Shown: in pieces, positions 38,294 through 46,902 of the stretch
How positions within the stretch are numbered: position 1 is the first letter of the stretch
Layout: each line of letters begins with the position of its first letter
NCBI RefSeq assembly: GCF_042310355.1
Contig: NZ_JBHJMR010000010.1
Span: forward strand, 1-64,000
Length of the DNA stretch: 64,000 nucleotides
Direction: 5' to 3'
Source of the DNA: Wenzhouxiangella sp042310355
Lineage (GTDB): Bacteria > Pseudomonadota > Gammaproteobacteria > Xanthomonadales > Wenzhouxiangellaceae
The notes under the pieces: generated by a model
Told to the model about the DNA's origin: nothing
What the model saw: only the letters and a program-made list of their open reading frames with translations
Database searches by the model: none
Translations under genes and position numbers: made by a program

Positions 38294-39499
38294 TCACGAA
38301 TCGACCCAGTCTTCGAGTGGGCGTGAAAGAAACTGTGCCAGGTCGATACCGTCAGCACCAATTAGCAGGCTTCGGTCCGGCTCGAAGGCCTTTCGGAAAG
38401 CAGCCACTCCCGACAGGGCATCGCGCCGGATGCTGCTCTTGACCTCGATGGCGTACAGGCGTTGCCCGGCCCGCACGACGAAATCCACTTCCCGGTCGCC
38501 CTGGCGCCAGTAGTACAGTTCGCAGACGCCACGCGCGGCCTCATTGACCAGGTAGGCGCCGATCGCCGACTCCACCAGTCGACCGTAGAATTCGCCATCG
38601 GCGCGGGCCTGCTCCGGACTCAGACCGGACATGGCGGTCATCAGCCCGGTGTTGAATACCTGCAGTTTCGGGCTGGACCCGCGCTGGCGCACAGCGTTGC
38701 CGGCGTACTTCTGCAGGCCAGTGAGCATGCCGGCCGCCTCGAGCAGTTCCAGGTAGTGGGCCAGCGTCGTGGTGTTACCGGCGTCTTGCAGTTGCCCCAG
38801 CATCTTGGTGTAGGACAGCACCTGCCCTGAAAATCGGCAACCGAGCTCGAACAGACGACGCATCAACGCCGGTTTGTCTACCCGGGTCAGCAGCAAGACG
38901 TCGCGGGCAATCGTGGTTTCGACCAGGGCATCCAGAACGTAGCGGCGCCAGCGCTCAGGCTCACCGGCCAGCGGCGCGGCACCGGGGTACCCGCCGTAAT
39001 ACAGATAGTCTTCCAGGGAAAAATCGAAAGCCTGGCGCATCTCCGAAAAGGACCAGTGCGGCAGGTGAAGCGTCTCGAAACGTCCCGCGAGGCTCTCGGT
39101 CAGGCCCTGTTGAAGCAAGAGCGGCGCCGAGCCCAGCAGCACCACCTTGAGCGGGCGCTCCTTGCGGCTGTCTTCGTCCCACAGCTTCTTGACGACCTCG
39201 GACCACTGCTCGACCTTTTGGACCTCGTCGATGACCAGGATCCCGCCAGCCTCAGCCAACTCGAACCGGGCTGCCTCCCACTGGGATACGAGCCAATCGC
39301 GGTCCCTCAGAGAGGGCTCGTCGGCGCTGGCGAATCGCACGGGCAAATCCATCGCATCCGTCACCTGCTGAACCAGCGTGGTCTTGCCCACCTGCCGCGC
39401 CCCGGTGACGATCTGGATCCATCGTCGCGGCTCTGCCAGGCGACGGGAAAGCTCGGTGCCTTGGGACCGCTGAAAGACTTCGAATGATTTACTCATCAT
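38294..39499 (-). CDS. AAA ATPase with C-terminal DUF4143 domain
   Basis: The 401-residue protein has Walker A GARQVGKTT (about 33-41), Walker B ILVIDEVQ (about 86-93) and a sensor-like VVLLGSAPLLL. These belong to the AAA_14 fold. The DUF4143 C-terminal half has the restriction-nuclease-like motif GDREVDFVVRAGQRLYAIEVKSS seen in this family (D...EVK). Such ATPases are widespread, strain-variable accessory genes of unknown function. Two ATGs (39499, 39496) are possible starts. The promoter and start region is unusually AT-rich and carries four TACTCA/TGAGTA hexamers, suggesting autoregulation. The gene stands alone next to a tRNA, consistent with horizontal gain. Confidence 0.85.
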   Translation of the reverse strand: MMSKSFEVFQRSQGTELSRRLAEPRRWIQIVTGARQVGKTTLVQQVTDAMDLPVRFASADEPSLRDRDWLVSQWEAARFELAEAGGILVIDEVQKVEQWSEVVKKLWDEDSRKERPLKVVLLGSAPLLLQQGLTESLAGRFETLHLPHWSFSEMRQAFDFSLEDYLYYGGYPGAAPLAGEPERWRRYVLDALVETTIARDVLLLTRVDKPALMRRLFELGCRFSGQVLSYTKMLGQLQDAGNTTTLAHYLELLEAAGMLTGLQKYAGNAVRQRGSSPKLQVFNTGLMTAMSGLSPEQARADGEFYGRLVESAIGAYLVNEAARGVCELYYWRQGDREVDFVVRAGQRLYAIEVKSSIRRDALSGVAAFRKAFEPDRSLLIGADGIDLAQFLSRPLEDWVDS

Positions 39500-39528
39500 G
39501 TTGAGTATTTTTACTCAATAGAATGAGT
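39490..39528. promoter_or_regulatory. TACTCA/TGAGTA repeat cluster over the DUF4143 ATPase start
   Basis: The hexamer occurs four times in alternating orientation, starting at 39490, 39502, 39512 and 39523, 10-12 bases apart. The central pair forms the perfect inverted repeat TTGAGTA-TTTT-TACTCAA (39501-39518). The first copy overlaps the ATPase start codons. Spacing of one helical turn suggests cooperative protein binding. Confidence 0.55.
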
Positions 39529-40235
39529 ACGTCAATCTTACGTATGCCCGGCATTGAACAACGGGGTTAAGTCACAGCCACTCGCACGAATGATGGCGGC
39601 GGGTGAAGAGGACCGAGAACCACTACCATCACGCGATCGGCTCGGCCGAAGCCCTGATGCTCAAAGCGGCCGATCTGGGCCAACGCTGGATGAAGGGCGT
39701 GTCCCGGGAGTTTCCACTCCAGACGCCGCGGCAACAGCCCAGGCCCGTGAACAAAGTAGGTCCTGGATACAATTGGCCGGCGCTTGAGGATGCAACTGGA
39801 CGCTATGTGAGGCTGCAAATGGACTGGAAAACGAGGGAGAACGACGACACCCACCATTTGTAGGATATCTGCTACTCCAGGGCGCGACAATCCGCTACTT
39901 CACAGCACTGGCTCTCCGGGTCGGGCTGTCTCCAGGACCTATCCGCGCAGTCACCTGATCAGCGAAGAAGAGCCCTGCTTCCACTATTGCGTCAGCTGCT
40001 GTGTGCGCCGTGCCTTTCTCCGCGGGCGGGACTCGTTTAGCGACAAGAGCGCAATGTCTTCCTCCAGTCCTTCGCTCGGATCCTGGGTGCCCCAGCTCTC
40101 CCGTTCTTCCATGGAATACGGGCCTGGGACGGCAGACTCGATCCATTCCTTACGTGCAATTGCGTAATGACCCGCACCACTACCCCGCCTAGGATGTCGT
40201 CATCCTCGACGACATACCCAAAGGGAAGCCCAAGC
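39529..40235. other. Gene-poor stretch with a transposase remnant
   Basis: No intact gene is supported over about 700 bases. A short open frame at 39603-39863 has no family resemblance and no ribosome site, so I do not call it. A decayed transposase fragment lies at 39941-40048. An 8-bp hairpin (ATGTCGTC/GACGACAT, 40194-40215) precedes the ribosome site of the DoxX gene. Confidence 0.5.
39941..40048 (+). pseudogene. N-terminal fragment of a Y1 (IS200-like/RAYT-type) transposase
   Basis: The frame reads PRSHLISEEEPCFHYCVSCC followed by VRRAFLRGRDSFSDKS. This closely follows the N-terminal pattern of chromosomal Y1 transposases of gammaproteobacteria, of the form RSRLVSLEETPYYHCVSRC-VRRAFLCG. 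The similarity ends there. The HxH motif and catalytic Tyr region are missing, and the frame runs on without resemblance to a stop. Only a relic of the 5' end remains. The comparison is from memory. Confidence 0.6.
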
Positions 40236-40928
40236 ATGATCAACGCTGTCCTAGTCTTTCGAAATCGCCTTGACGGCGCCGGTCTCTGGCTGGCACCACT
40301 GGGGCTTCGACTTCTGCTGGCCTACGAGTTCTTCAGCGCCGGCCAGAACAAGTTGGGGGCCGGCCTGGGTGAAGCGCCCGGCTGGTTTGCCAACCAGGAC
40401 TTCCCCTTTCCCTTCGGCGTTCTACCGGCCGACATGAACTGGATGCTGGTCACTCTGGGCGAACTGACGGCCGGCGTGGCTTTGCTTCTGGGTCTGTTCA
40501 CGCGCTTTTTTGCGTTCGTGTTGCTGATCATCACGACTGTGGCGATTGCCGCGGTGCACTGGCCGGAATCCTGGGCCAGCCTGGGCCAACTGTGGGAAGG
40601 CTACTCGGTCTCGCGGGTGATGGACGATGGCGAGTTCCGGGGCAATTACCGCATTCCCCTGCTCTTCATGGCCATGCTGCTTCCGCTGCTGTTCTCAGGT
40701 GGCGGGCGCCTGAGTCTCGATCACCTGATCGTGCGACTGACCGGCAGTGCCGGGGCGCTCGAGCCGATAGCCGATCCAACGGCGTTTGCGCTGGCCGCGC
40801 TCATCCTGGCGCTGGTCACGGTCTGGCTGATCCCGTCGTGGGGCATCGTACTGGCCGTGGTTGCGGCTGCCTTGTTCATTCGTGCCAGAATGACCAGCCA
40901 GCCCGCCGCTCACGGCGACAGCGACTGA
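40236..40928 (+). CDS. DoxX-family membrane protein
   Basis: The 230-residue inner membrane protein starts at an ATG 9 bases after AAAGGGA; an in-frame extension upstream lacks a ribosome site. It has the DoxX pattern: a first helix (LWLAPLGLRLLLAYEFFSAG) with the conserved FxxAGxxK motif, a loop with GWFANQDFPFPFGVLP, and helices TLGELTAGVALLLGLFTRFF, AFVLLIITTVAIAAVHW and IPLLFMAMLLPLLFSGGG. A fifth helix near the C-terminus ends it. DoxX proteins are linked to redox and sulfur metabolism, but the exact role is unknown. It precedes the FixJ-type regulator by only a few bases and may be co-transcribed with it. Confidence 0.8.
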   Translation: MINAVLVFRNRLDGAGLWLAPLGLRLLLAYEFFSAGQNKLGAGLGEAPGWFANQDFPFPFGVLPADMNWMLVTLGELTAGVALLLGLFTRFFAFVLLIITTVAIAAVHWPESWASLGQLWEGYSVSRVMDDGEFRGNYRIPLLFMAMLLPLLFSGGGRLSLDHLIVRLTGSAGALEPIADPTAFALAALILALVTVWLIPSWGIVLAVVAAALFIRARMTSQPAAHGDSD

Positions 40929-40932
40929 GTTG

Positions 40933-41589
40933 ATGACAGCCAGAACATCCAAGGCAAGCGATCGTGCTCGCGCCCCCTGCGTTTTCGTCACCGACGACGA
41001 TGACTCGGTGCGCGAGGCGATCGCCTTCCTGCTCGACTCCGAGAGACTTGACTACAGGCTCTGCGCCTCGGCCGACGAGCTGCTCGACGCGATCACCCCC
41101 GAACACCGCGGATGTATCCTGCTCGACGTGCGAATGCCCGGCCTGGACGGCCTGCAGGCGCAGCAGGCGCTCAACGAGCGCGGCATCCGGCTGCCGGTCA
41201 TCTTCATTTCCGGCCACGCCGACGTGAGCACGGCCGTGCGAGCGGTACAGGCCGGCGCGCTGGACTTCCTGGAGAAGCCCTTCGACGACGAGCTGCTGAT
41301 CGAAAAGATACGCAACGCTACCGAGATCGACCAGGCCGAGCGGGAAAACGAAGTCGAGCGCGACGAAATCGAGCGCCGGATCATCTCGCTCACGCCGCGC
41401 GAGCGGCAGGTGGTGGAAGGCATTCTCGAGGGTAAGCTCAACAAGATCATCGCCGACGATCTCGACATCAGCGTGCGAACGGTGGAAATCCATCGCGCCA
41501 ACGCGCTCGACAAGGTCGGCGCGCGCAACAGCTCGGAAATGATCCGGATGGTGCTGTCGAGCTACAGCTACCGCGACTGGCTGCTGTAG
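40933..41589 (+). CDS. FixJ-type response regulator (receiver plus LuxR helix-turn-helix)
   Basis: The 218-residue protein has a receiver domain (VTDDDDSVREAIAFLL, phospho-acceptor Asp in LLDVRMPGLDG near residue 64, Lys in EKPFDD) and a C-terminal LuxR-type domain (LTPRERQVVEGILEG and VRTVEIHRANALDKVG, about 150-200). This is the FixJ/NarL architecture that controls transcription on phosphorylation. The ATG at 40933 is preferred over the TTG one codon earlier. It is convergent with a sensor kinase gene two bases away, which is its probable partner. Targets are unknown; the DoxX gene directly upstream is a candidate. Confidence 0.9.
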   Translation: MTARTSKASDRARAPCVFVTDDDDSVREAIAFLLDSERLDYRLCASADELLDAITPEHRGCILLDVRMPGLDGLQAQQALNERGIRLPVIFISGHADVSTAVRAVQAGALDFLEKPFDDELLIEKIRNATEIDQAERENEVERDEIERRIISLTPRERQVVEGILEGKLNKIIADDLDISVRTVEIHRANALDKVGARNSSEMIRMVLSSYSYRDWLL

Positions 41590-41591
41590 TC

Positions 41592-42926
41592 TCAGTCCGG
41601 GGCCGGCGCTGCCATATGGTGGACCGGCAGGCTGAAGCAGAAAATCGCCCCCGGTTCCCGGCTGTCTTCGATCCAGAGTTTTCCCTGATGCCGGTCGACC
41701 ACCGATCGGCAAAGCGACAGGCCGATACCCAGACCCTGCTTGCGCGTACTAACGAAGGGATCGAACAATGTCTCGCGCAGGGCTTCGTCGACGCCCTTGC
41801 CCGTATCGGAGACCCGGACCACGACCGAGTCGCCTTCGGTCGTAAGCCTTACTGAAAGCGCACGATCCGGAGTGTCGCTTTCGTTGATGGCCTCGATCCC
41901 GTTGCGCACGAGATTGAACACCACCTGCTGGATCAGCACTGAATCGACGCGCACGCTCGGCAAGTCCTCGGGCGCGGACAGGCTCAGGCGCACGTGGTGG
42001 TGCCGAGCCTCTGTTTCGAGCAGAACCCGGCACTCCCTCAGCAGATGCGCGGCTGGCACCGGATGGGGTTTCATCTCACCGCGCTGGATGAAGGTGCGCA
42101 GCTTGCTGACCACTTCGCGCGCGTGCTCGGCGCTGGCCAGGGAGTTGCTCATCGCCTTGTGGAGATCGGCCTCGGACAGCCGACCCTGCTCGAGCATGCG
42201 CAGCGAGGTTCTGCAGTAGGTCATTATGGCCGTCAGGGGTTGGTTGACCTCGTGCGCCAGCGCCGAGGCCAGCTCGCCCATCGAACCCAGCCGCGAAACA
42301 TGCGCAAGCTCGGTCAGATGCTGGCGCGCCCGGGCTTCGCTGTCGCGCAGTTGACGCTCGGCCTGCAGGCGCTCGATCTCGGCGCCGGCGCGCGCGGCAA
42401 TGATGCGAAACATCGACTCGACCACGGCATCCTCGGTCATCGGCTTGCGGCCGTAGACCGCGATATGACCCAGGGTGCGGCCGTCGCTGGGCGCGAGCAC
42501 CGGGATGCCGATGAAGCTCTCCATCCCACCTTCTTCGGCAGCCCACTGCGGAAAGCGCTTTGACAGGTCGTCCGGGTAGAAGCAGAAAGCGCCGCCGTGG
42601 ATGACCTCCTCACAAGGCGTGCCAACCAGGTCGAACTCGATGTTCTCGGCGATATCCTCGCCTTCCCAGAAGGCCAGCGTGCGCACGTGATTCTCCGGGT
42701 ACTCGAGACACTCCGTCGCCAGCGCGGCCTCGACGTCCAGGCTCTGGGCCAGGCGCGTGACCAGGGCCCGGAAGTAGTCCCCGCCGGTCAGCGGCGCGGT
42801 GACTTCATTGATCATCGCCACCATCTGTTCGACGCGCCAGCGAAGACTCGATGCCTGCTTGGCGTTCCCGGAATCGAGGCTGGTGGCTTGAGCAACGCGA
42901 TCGTCCAATTTGCACCTCGCGGTCAT
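41592..42926 (-). CDS. GAF-domain sensor histidine kinase
   Basis: The 444-residue soluble kinase has an N-terminal GAF-like sensor domain (about 45-195, with cysteines at ALATECLEYP, GTPCEEV and GAFCFYP). A short coiled coil follows. The HisKA domain has LGSMGELASALAHEVNQPLT (His near 225), as in the FixL/DctB group. The HATPase domain carries VVFNLVRNGIEAI and VSDTGKGVDEALRE. There is no membrane segment, so it senses a cytoplasmic signal; the cysteines could bind a metal or a redox ligand. It is encoded tail to tail with the FixJ-type regulator, the expected partner. Confidence 0.9.
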   Translation of the reverse strand: MTARCKLDDRVAQATSLDSGNAKQASSLRWRVEQMVAMINEVTAPLTGGDYFRALVTRLAQSLDVEAALATECLEYPENHVRTLAFWEGEDIAENIEFDLVGTPCEEVIHGGAFCFYPDDLSKRFPQWAAEEGGMESFIGIPVLAPSDGRTLGHIAVYGRKPMTEDAVVESMFRIIAARAGAEIERLQAERQLRDSEARARQHLTELAHVSRLGSMGELASALAHEVNQPLTAIMTYCRTSLRMLEQGRLSEADLHKAMSNSLASAEHAREVVSKLRTFIQRGEMKPHPVPAAHLLRECRVLLETEARHHHVRLSLSAPEDLPSVRVDSVLIQQVVFNLVRNGIEAINESDTPDRALSVRLTTEGDSVVVRVSDTGKGVDEALRETLFDPFVSTRKQGLGIGLSLCRSVVDRHQGKLWIEDSREPGAIFCFSLPVHHMAAPAPD

Positions 42927-42997
42927 CGAAGGAAGCCTGTGACAAGTCCGATCTGCAAGCCTATGATGGGCGCGGTTGGACGCAAAGGCAAACTGAA

Positions 42998-43501
42998 ATG
43001 GAGTGGTTGAGCTGGGAATTGCTGGTCTGGCCGGCCTGGATGCTGGCCGTTTTGCTGGTGCTCATCGGCCTGGCGGGCACGATCCTGCCGATCCTGCCCG
43101 GGGTGCCGATCGTCCTTCTCGGGCTGGTCCTGATGGCCTGGCTCGACGGATTCGAGCGCGTGGGCTGGTGGACGCTGCTGTGGCTGACCACGCTGACGGC
43201 GCTTTCGGTGCTCGTCGACTTCATCGCCACGGCCGAGGGCGCCAGACGCTTCGGTGCGGGCCGGCTCGCCATTCTGGGCGCGACCCTCGGCCTGCTCGTG
43301 GGCTTGTTCTTCGGCATCCTCGGGATCCTGCTCGGCCCCTTCGTGGGTGCGGTGCTGGGTCACATGGCCGGTCGCGCCGGCCTGGACGCATCGCTGCGCG
43401 CGGGCGTGGGCGCCAGTATCGGCGTCATGGTCGGCACGGTGGCCGGTGCCGCCATCGGCGTCGTAATCGTGATCTGGTTTGCCCTGGCGTGGTGGATTTA
43501 A
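42998..43501 (+). CDS. DUF456 family membrane protein
   Basis: The 167-residue protein has four to five membrane helices, with the DUF456 signature LAGTILPILPGVPIVLLGLV near residue 25 and a Gly-rich C-terminal half (GATLGLLVGLFFGILGILLG, VGTVAGAAIGVVIVIWFALA). The family is widespread and of unknown function. The start at 42998 (MEWLSWELLVW) fits the first helix. It is divergent from the kinase gene. A heptamer repeat array begins directly at its stop codon. Confidence 0.85.
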   Translation: MEWLSWELLVWPAWMLAVLLVLIGLAGTILPILPGVPIVLLGLVLMAWLDGFERVGWWTLLWLTTLTALSVLVDFIATAEGARRFGAGRLAILGATLGLLVGLFFGILGILLGPFVGAVLGHMAGRAGLDASLRAGVGASIGVMVGTVAGAAIGVVIVIWFALAWWI

Positions 43502-43510
43502 GGTTTAAGG

Positions 43511-43767
43511 TTTCAGGTTTCAGGTTTCAGGTTTCAGGTTTCAGGTTTCAGGTTTCAGGTTTCAGGTTTCAGGAAGAGGCTAAAGGGGTTCAGGTTGCGG
43601 GTTCAAGAGCTTGGCGGGTCTAATAGGCTTGATATAGAGGTCCTCGCTCAGAGAGAGCGACTTTCCTGTCTTGTGAAGAAAAGGCGCCGTGCGTAGTCCG
43701 CAAGCCTCGCGGTTTGCGGGCGCTTCACTGATGACCGGAGTCGACCTGAACCCTGAAACCTGAACCC
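43511..43767. repeat. Family 2 element: nine tandem TTTCAGG heptamers with inverted CCTGAAA arm
   Basis: Nine perfect tandem copies of TTTCAGG run from 43511 to 43573. After a core of about 170 bases, inverted units (CCTGAACCCTGAAACCTGAA) close the element at 43746-43767. It fills the whole convergent gap between the DUF456 gene and nuoN. The core contains a small hairpin, CCGCAA/TTGCGG. A second, shorter member lies at 62012-62105. Confidence 0.85.
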
Positions 43768-43772
43768 TTCTT

Positions 43773-45209
43773 CTAAACGAACGAAGAAACGCAGAGGCTG
43801 ATCAGCCCGCCGGAGAAGACGCCCAGCCCGAGCATGGTGACGCCGTTGACGGTCAGTACGGCGCGAAAATCGACCGGTGCGGTGACCGGCGTGGCGTCTT
43901 CGGGCTCGTCGAAGTACATCAGCTTGACCACGCGCAGGTAGTAGAAAGCGCCGATCACTGCCGTGATCACGGCCAGGATCGACAGCCCGGTAAAGCCGGC
44001 CGAAAGCGCGGCGGCAATCACCTGCCACTTGGCGAAGAAGCCGACGAATACCGGTATCCCGGCGAGGGAGAACATCAGCATGAGCATCATCAGCGCCTGC
44101 CAGGGGTTGCGCTTGGCCAGGCCCTTGAGGTCGTCCAGGTTCTCTGCTTCCGAACCCTTGTTCGAGAGCATGATCAGCACGGCGAAGGCACCGGCCGACA
44201 TGATGGCGTATACGATGGCATAGAACATGGCGGCGGCATAGCCCTGCTGGGTGGCCGGCAGCAGGCCCAACAGCACGAAACCCATGTGCGAGATGGTCGA
44301 GTAGGCGAGCATGCGCTTGATGTTGGTCTGGGCGATGGCGACCACGTTGCCGAGCACCATCGACAGGGCCGCCAGCACGATCAGCATGCCCTGCCAGTCG
44401 CCGTGCAGCTCGATCAGGCCGTTGTCGAGCAGGCGAATCGCCAGGGCCACGGCGGCCAGCTTGGGCACGGAACTGAGGAACAGGGTGATCGGCAGGGGCG
44501 CGCCGTGATAGACGTCCGGCACCCACATGTGCAGCGGCACGGCGCCGAGCTTGAAAGCGATGCCGAGCACGATGAAGACCAGGCCCACGGACAGCAGCAT
44601 GCTCTCGCCCATGCCGGCGGCCAGGGCGTCATTGACCGCGGTAAGGTCGAGGCTGCCGGTGGCGCCGAAAATCAGGCTCATGCCGAACAGCAGCAGACCC
44701 GAGGCCATTGAGCCGAGCACGAAGTATTTCATGGCCGCTTCCGAACCCTGCAGGCTCTTTCGATCGAGCGCGACCAGCGGATAGCTGGCCAGGGTCAAAA
44801 GTTCCAGGCCGAGGTAGACGGTCAGCAACGAGCTCGCCGAAATCAGCACCATGGTGCCGAGCAGCGCAAACAGGCATAGCGTGTAGAACTCACCCTTGAA
44901 CAGGTTGAACTGCCGAAGGTAGTGCTTGGCGTAGATGAAAACGCCGATCAGGATCAAGTAGCAGAACACCTTCAGCACATCGCCGAATCGATCACGAATG
45001 AAGGTGTCGCTGAAAGCATAGGCCACCTCGCCGGGCGCCATCATCAGGCGCAGGCTGAGGATCGCGGCAAAGACCAGCGTGACCACCGCAAGCGTGTGCG
45101 TGAGCCCTCGCCGTTCATCGGATATGAACAGGTCGGCCAGCAGGATCACACAGGCCATGCTGAGCACGAAGATCTCGGGTAGCGCCAGTTGCAGTTCGGC
45201 AATGGTCAT
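43773..45209 (-). CDS. nuoN: NADH-quinone oxidoreductase subunit N
   Basis: NuoN is one of the three antiporter-like proton-pumping subunits in the membrane arm of complex I. The 478-residue protein is an array of about 14 transmembrane helices. Visible family blocks are the LGLELLTLASYPLVAL glutamate helix, FKLGAVPLHMWVPDVYHGAP, the lysine-bearing NIKRMLAYSTISHMGFVLLG and the AGIPVFVGFFAKW segment. It is the last gene of the nuo operon. A repeat element separates it from nuoM and another follows its stop codon. Confidence 0.97.
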   Translation of the reverse strand: MTIAELQLALPEIFVLSMACVILLADLFISDERRGLTHTLAVVTLVFAAILSLRLMMAPGEVAYAFSDTFIRDRFGDVLKVFCYLILIGVFIYAKHYLRQFNLFKGEFYTLCLFALLGTMVLISASSLLTVYLGLELLTLASYPLVALDRKSLQGSEAAMKYFVLGSMASGLLLFGMSLIFGATGSLDLTAVNDALAAGMGESMLLSVGLVFIVLGIAFKLGAVPLHMWVPDVYHGAPLPITLFLSSVPKLAAVALAIRLLDNGLIELHGDWQGMLIVLAALSMVLGNVVAIAQTNIKRMLAYSTISHMGFVLLGLLPATQQGYAAAMFYAIVYAIMSAGAFAVLIMLSNKGSEAENLDDLKGLAKRNPWQALMMLMLMFSLAGIPVFVGFFAKWQVIAAALSAGFTGLSILAVITAVIGAFYYLRVVKLMYFDEPEDATPVTAPVDFRAVLTVNGVTMLGLGVFSGGLISLCVSSFV

Positions 45210-45236
45210 GTCGTCATCACTTGTCTGTTTCTATTG

Positions 45237-45376
45237 GTCCACAGATGCACACAGATAAAGAGCTCAAGCACTCCCGGCCGGGCCACGGCGAATCAGGCCC
45301 CTCACGGTTGCTGTGCAAAGCCGCCCCGCGGGTATTTTCATTTTCAATCTGTGTTCATCTGTGTTCATCTGTGGAC
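45237..45376. repeat. Family 1 palindromic element between nuoM and nuoN
   Basis: The left arm begins GTCCACAGATG at 45237. The right arm (45346-45376) holds tandem TGTGTTCATC-like 10-mers ending GTGGAC. The core differs from the other two members. It fills the 170-base gap in an operon whose other junctions mostly overlap. Confidence 0.85.
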
Positions 45377-45379
45377 GAA

Positions 45380-46891
45380 TTAATTGATTTTGGATTGCAC
45401 GATGTGCTCGACCAGGTTCTGGATCGAGGGCTCCATCAGTTCGATCAGCGGGTAGGGCCAGATGCCGAGCGCCAGGGTCAGCACGGCCAGCACTGTCAGC
45501 ATGAACCACTCGCGGGCGTCCAGGTCCTTGAGCGAGGCCACGTTGTCGTTGGCCACTTCGCCGTAGAAAACGCGCTTGACCAGCCACAGGCTGTAGGCCG
45601 CGCCCAGGATCAGGGTCATGGCGGCGGCAAACGCAAACCAGAAGTTCGCGTGAAAAGCCGCCAGGATCACCATGAACTCGCCGACGAAGCCGGAGGTTCC
45701 CGGCAAGCCTGAGTTGGCCATGAAGAACAGCACGGCGAACATGGCGAACCAGGGCATGGTGTTGGCCACCCCGCCGTAGGACGAAATTTCACGGCTGTGG
45801 ACGCGGTCGTAGAGCACGCCGACGGCCAGGAACATGGCCCCGGAAATGAATCCGTGCGAAATCATCTGCACCATCGCACCCGACACGCCCAGCCCGGCCC
45901 CGGTCAGTTCACCCGTATTGCGGGAGATGGCGAAGGCGAGAAACATGCCCAGGGTCACGAAGCCCATGTGCGAGATCGAGCTGTAGGCGATGAGCTTCTT
46001 CATGTCGCTTTGCGCCAGCGCGACGAAGCCGATGTAGACGATGGCGATCAGCGACAGCGCGATGACCAGCCAGTCGAGGTAAGCGGCCGCATCCGGCGCG
46101 ATCGGCAGGGCGAATCGCAGCAGGCCGTAGCCGCCGATCTTGAGCATCACCGCCGCCAGCACGACCGAGCCGCCGGTCGGCGCCTCGACGTGGGCGTCGG
46201 GCAGCCAGGTGTGCACCGGCCACATCGGCACCTTGACCGCAAACGCGATCAGGAAGGCCAGGAACACCCAGATCTGCGGCACCAGGCCGAACTCGTGCTG
46301 CTGGAGGTCGGCCACGGCGAAGCTGCCTGAATCGAGGTACAGCCACAGCAGCGCGATCAGCATGAACACCGAGCCGAAGAAGGTGAACAGGAAGAACTTG
46401 ACCGTCGCGTAAATGCGGTTGGGTCCGCCCCAGATGCCGATGATCAGGAACATCGGCACCAGCATCGCCTCGAAGAAAACGTAGAACAGCAGGGCGTCGA
46501 GCGCGGCGAACATGCCGGTCATCAGCGCGTGCAGCATCAGGAAGGCCGCCATGTACTGGTGCGGCCGGTCGCTGATTCGCCAGCCGCCGACGATCACCAG
46601 GACGCAGATCAGCGTGTTGAGCATGATCAGCGGCAGCGACAGCCCGTCGATGCCCATGTGGTAGTGAATATTGAACGCTTCGATCCAGACCGCCTTCTCG
46701 ACGAACTGCATCTGGGCGCTGCTGGCGTCGAAGCCGACGTAGAGCAGCAGCGAGAGGGCGAAAGTCACCAGCGCAACGATCAACGCCAGCGGACGCACCA
46801 GTTCGGGCGAGCGCTGGCCCAGCGCGGCCACGACGACGGCGCCGGCAATCGGGATCCAGGTCAGCAGACTCAGCAGGGGCCAATCCAACAT
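45380..46891 (-). CDS. nuoM: NADH-quinone oxidoreductase subunit M
   Basis: NuoM is a proton-pumping membrane subunit of complex I. The 503-residue protein has the family blocks FYVFFEAMLVPMFLIIGIWG (pump glutamate helix), AVKVPMWPVHTWLPDAHVEA, DMKKLIAYSSISHMGFVTLG and NSGLPGTSGFVGEFM. The IWIEAFNIHYHMGIDGLSLP region at the N-terminus is diagnostic of NuoM. It starts 11 bases after nuoL ends and is followed by a family 1 repeat before nuoN. Confidence 0.97.
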   Translation of the reverse strand: MLDWPLLSLLTWIPIAGAVVVAALGQRSPELVRPLALIVALVTFALSLLLYVGFDASSAQMQFVEKAVWIEAFNIHYHMGIDGLSLPLIMLNTLICVLVIVGGWRISDRPHQYMAAFLMLHALMTGMFAALDALLFYVFFEAMLVPMFLIIGIWGGPNRIYATVKFFLFTFFGSVFMLIALLWLYLDSGSFAVADLQQHEFGLVPQIWVFLAFLIAFAVKVPMWPVHTWLPDAHVEAPTGGSVVLAAVMLKIGGYGLLRFALPIAPDAAAYLDWLVIALSLIAIVYIGFVALAQSDMKKLIAYSSISHMGFVTLGMFLAFAISRNTGELTGAGLGVSGAMVQMISHGFISGAMFLAVGVLYDRVHSREISSYGGVANTMPWFAMFAVLFFMANSGLPGTSGFVGEFMVILAAFHANFWFAFAAAMTLILGAAYSLWLVKRVFYGEVANDNVASLKDLDAREWFMLTVLAVLTLALGIWPYPLIELMEPSIQNLVEHIVQSKIN

Positions 46892-46902
46892 CGATGCAAT
46901 CC

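Noticed and set aside
38147..39499. Integrated island at tRNA-Val
   Set aside because: No integrase gene and no direct repeat of the tRNA 3' end were found; only the isolated ATPase suggests gene gain.
39603..39863. Possible 86-residue gene
   Set aside because: There is no ribosome site or family resemblance, and it lies in a decayed region next to a transposase relic.
43511..43573. CRISPR-like array
   Set aside because: The units are 7 bases with no spacers; it is a simple tandem repeat.
43501..43623. Frame with FQVSGF repeats
   Set aside because: It is a translation of the TTTCAGG heptamers in a different frame from the DUF456 gene.
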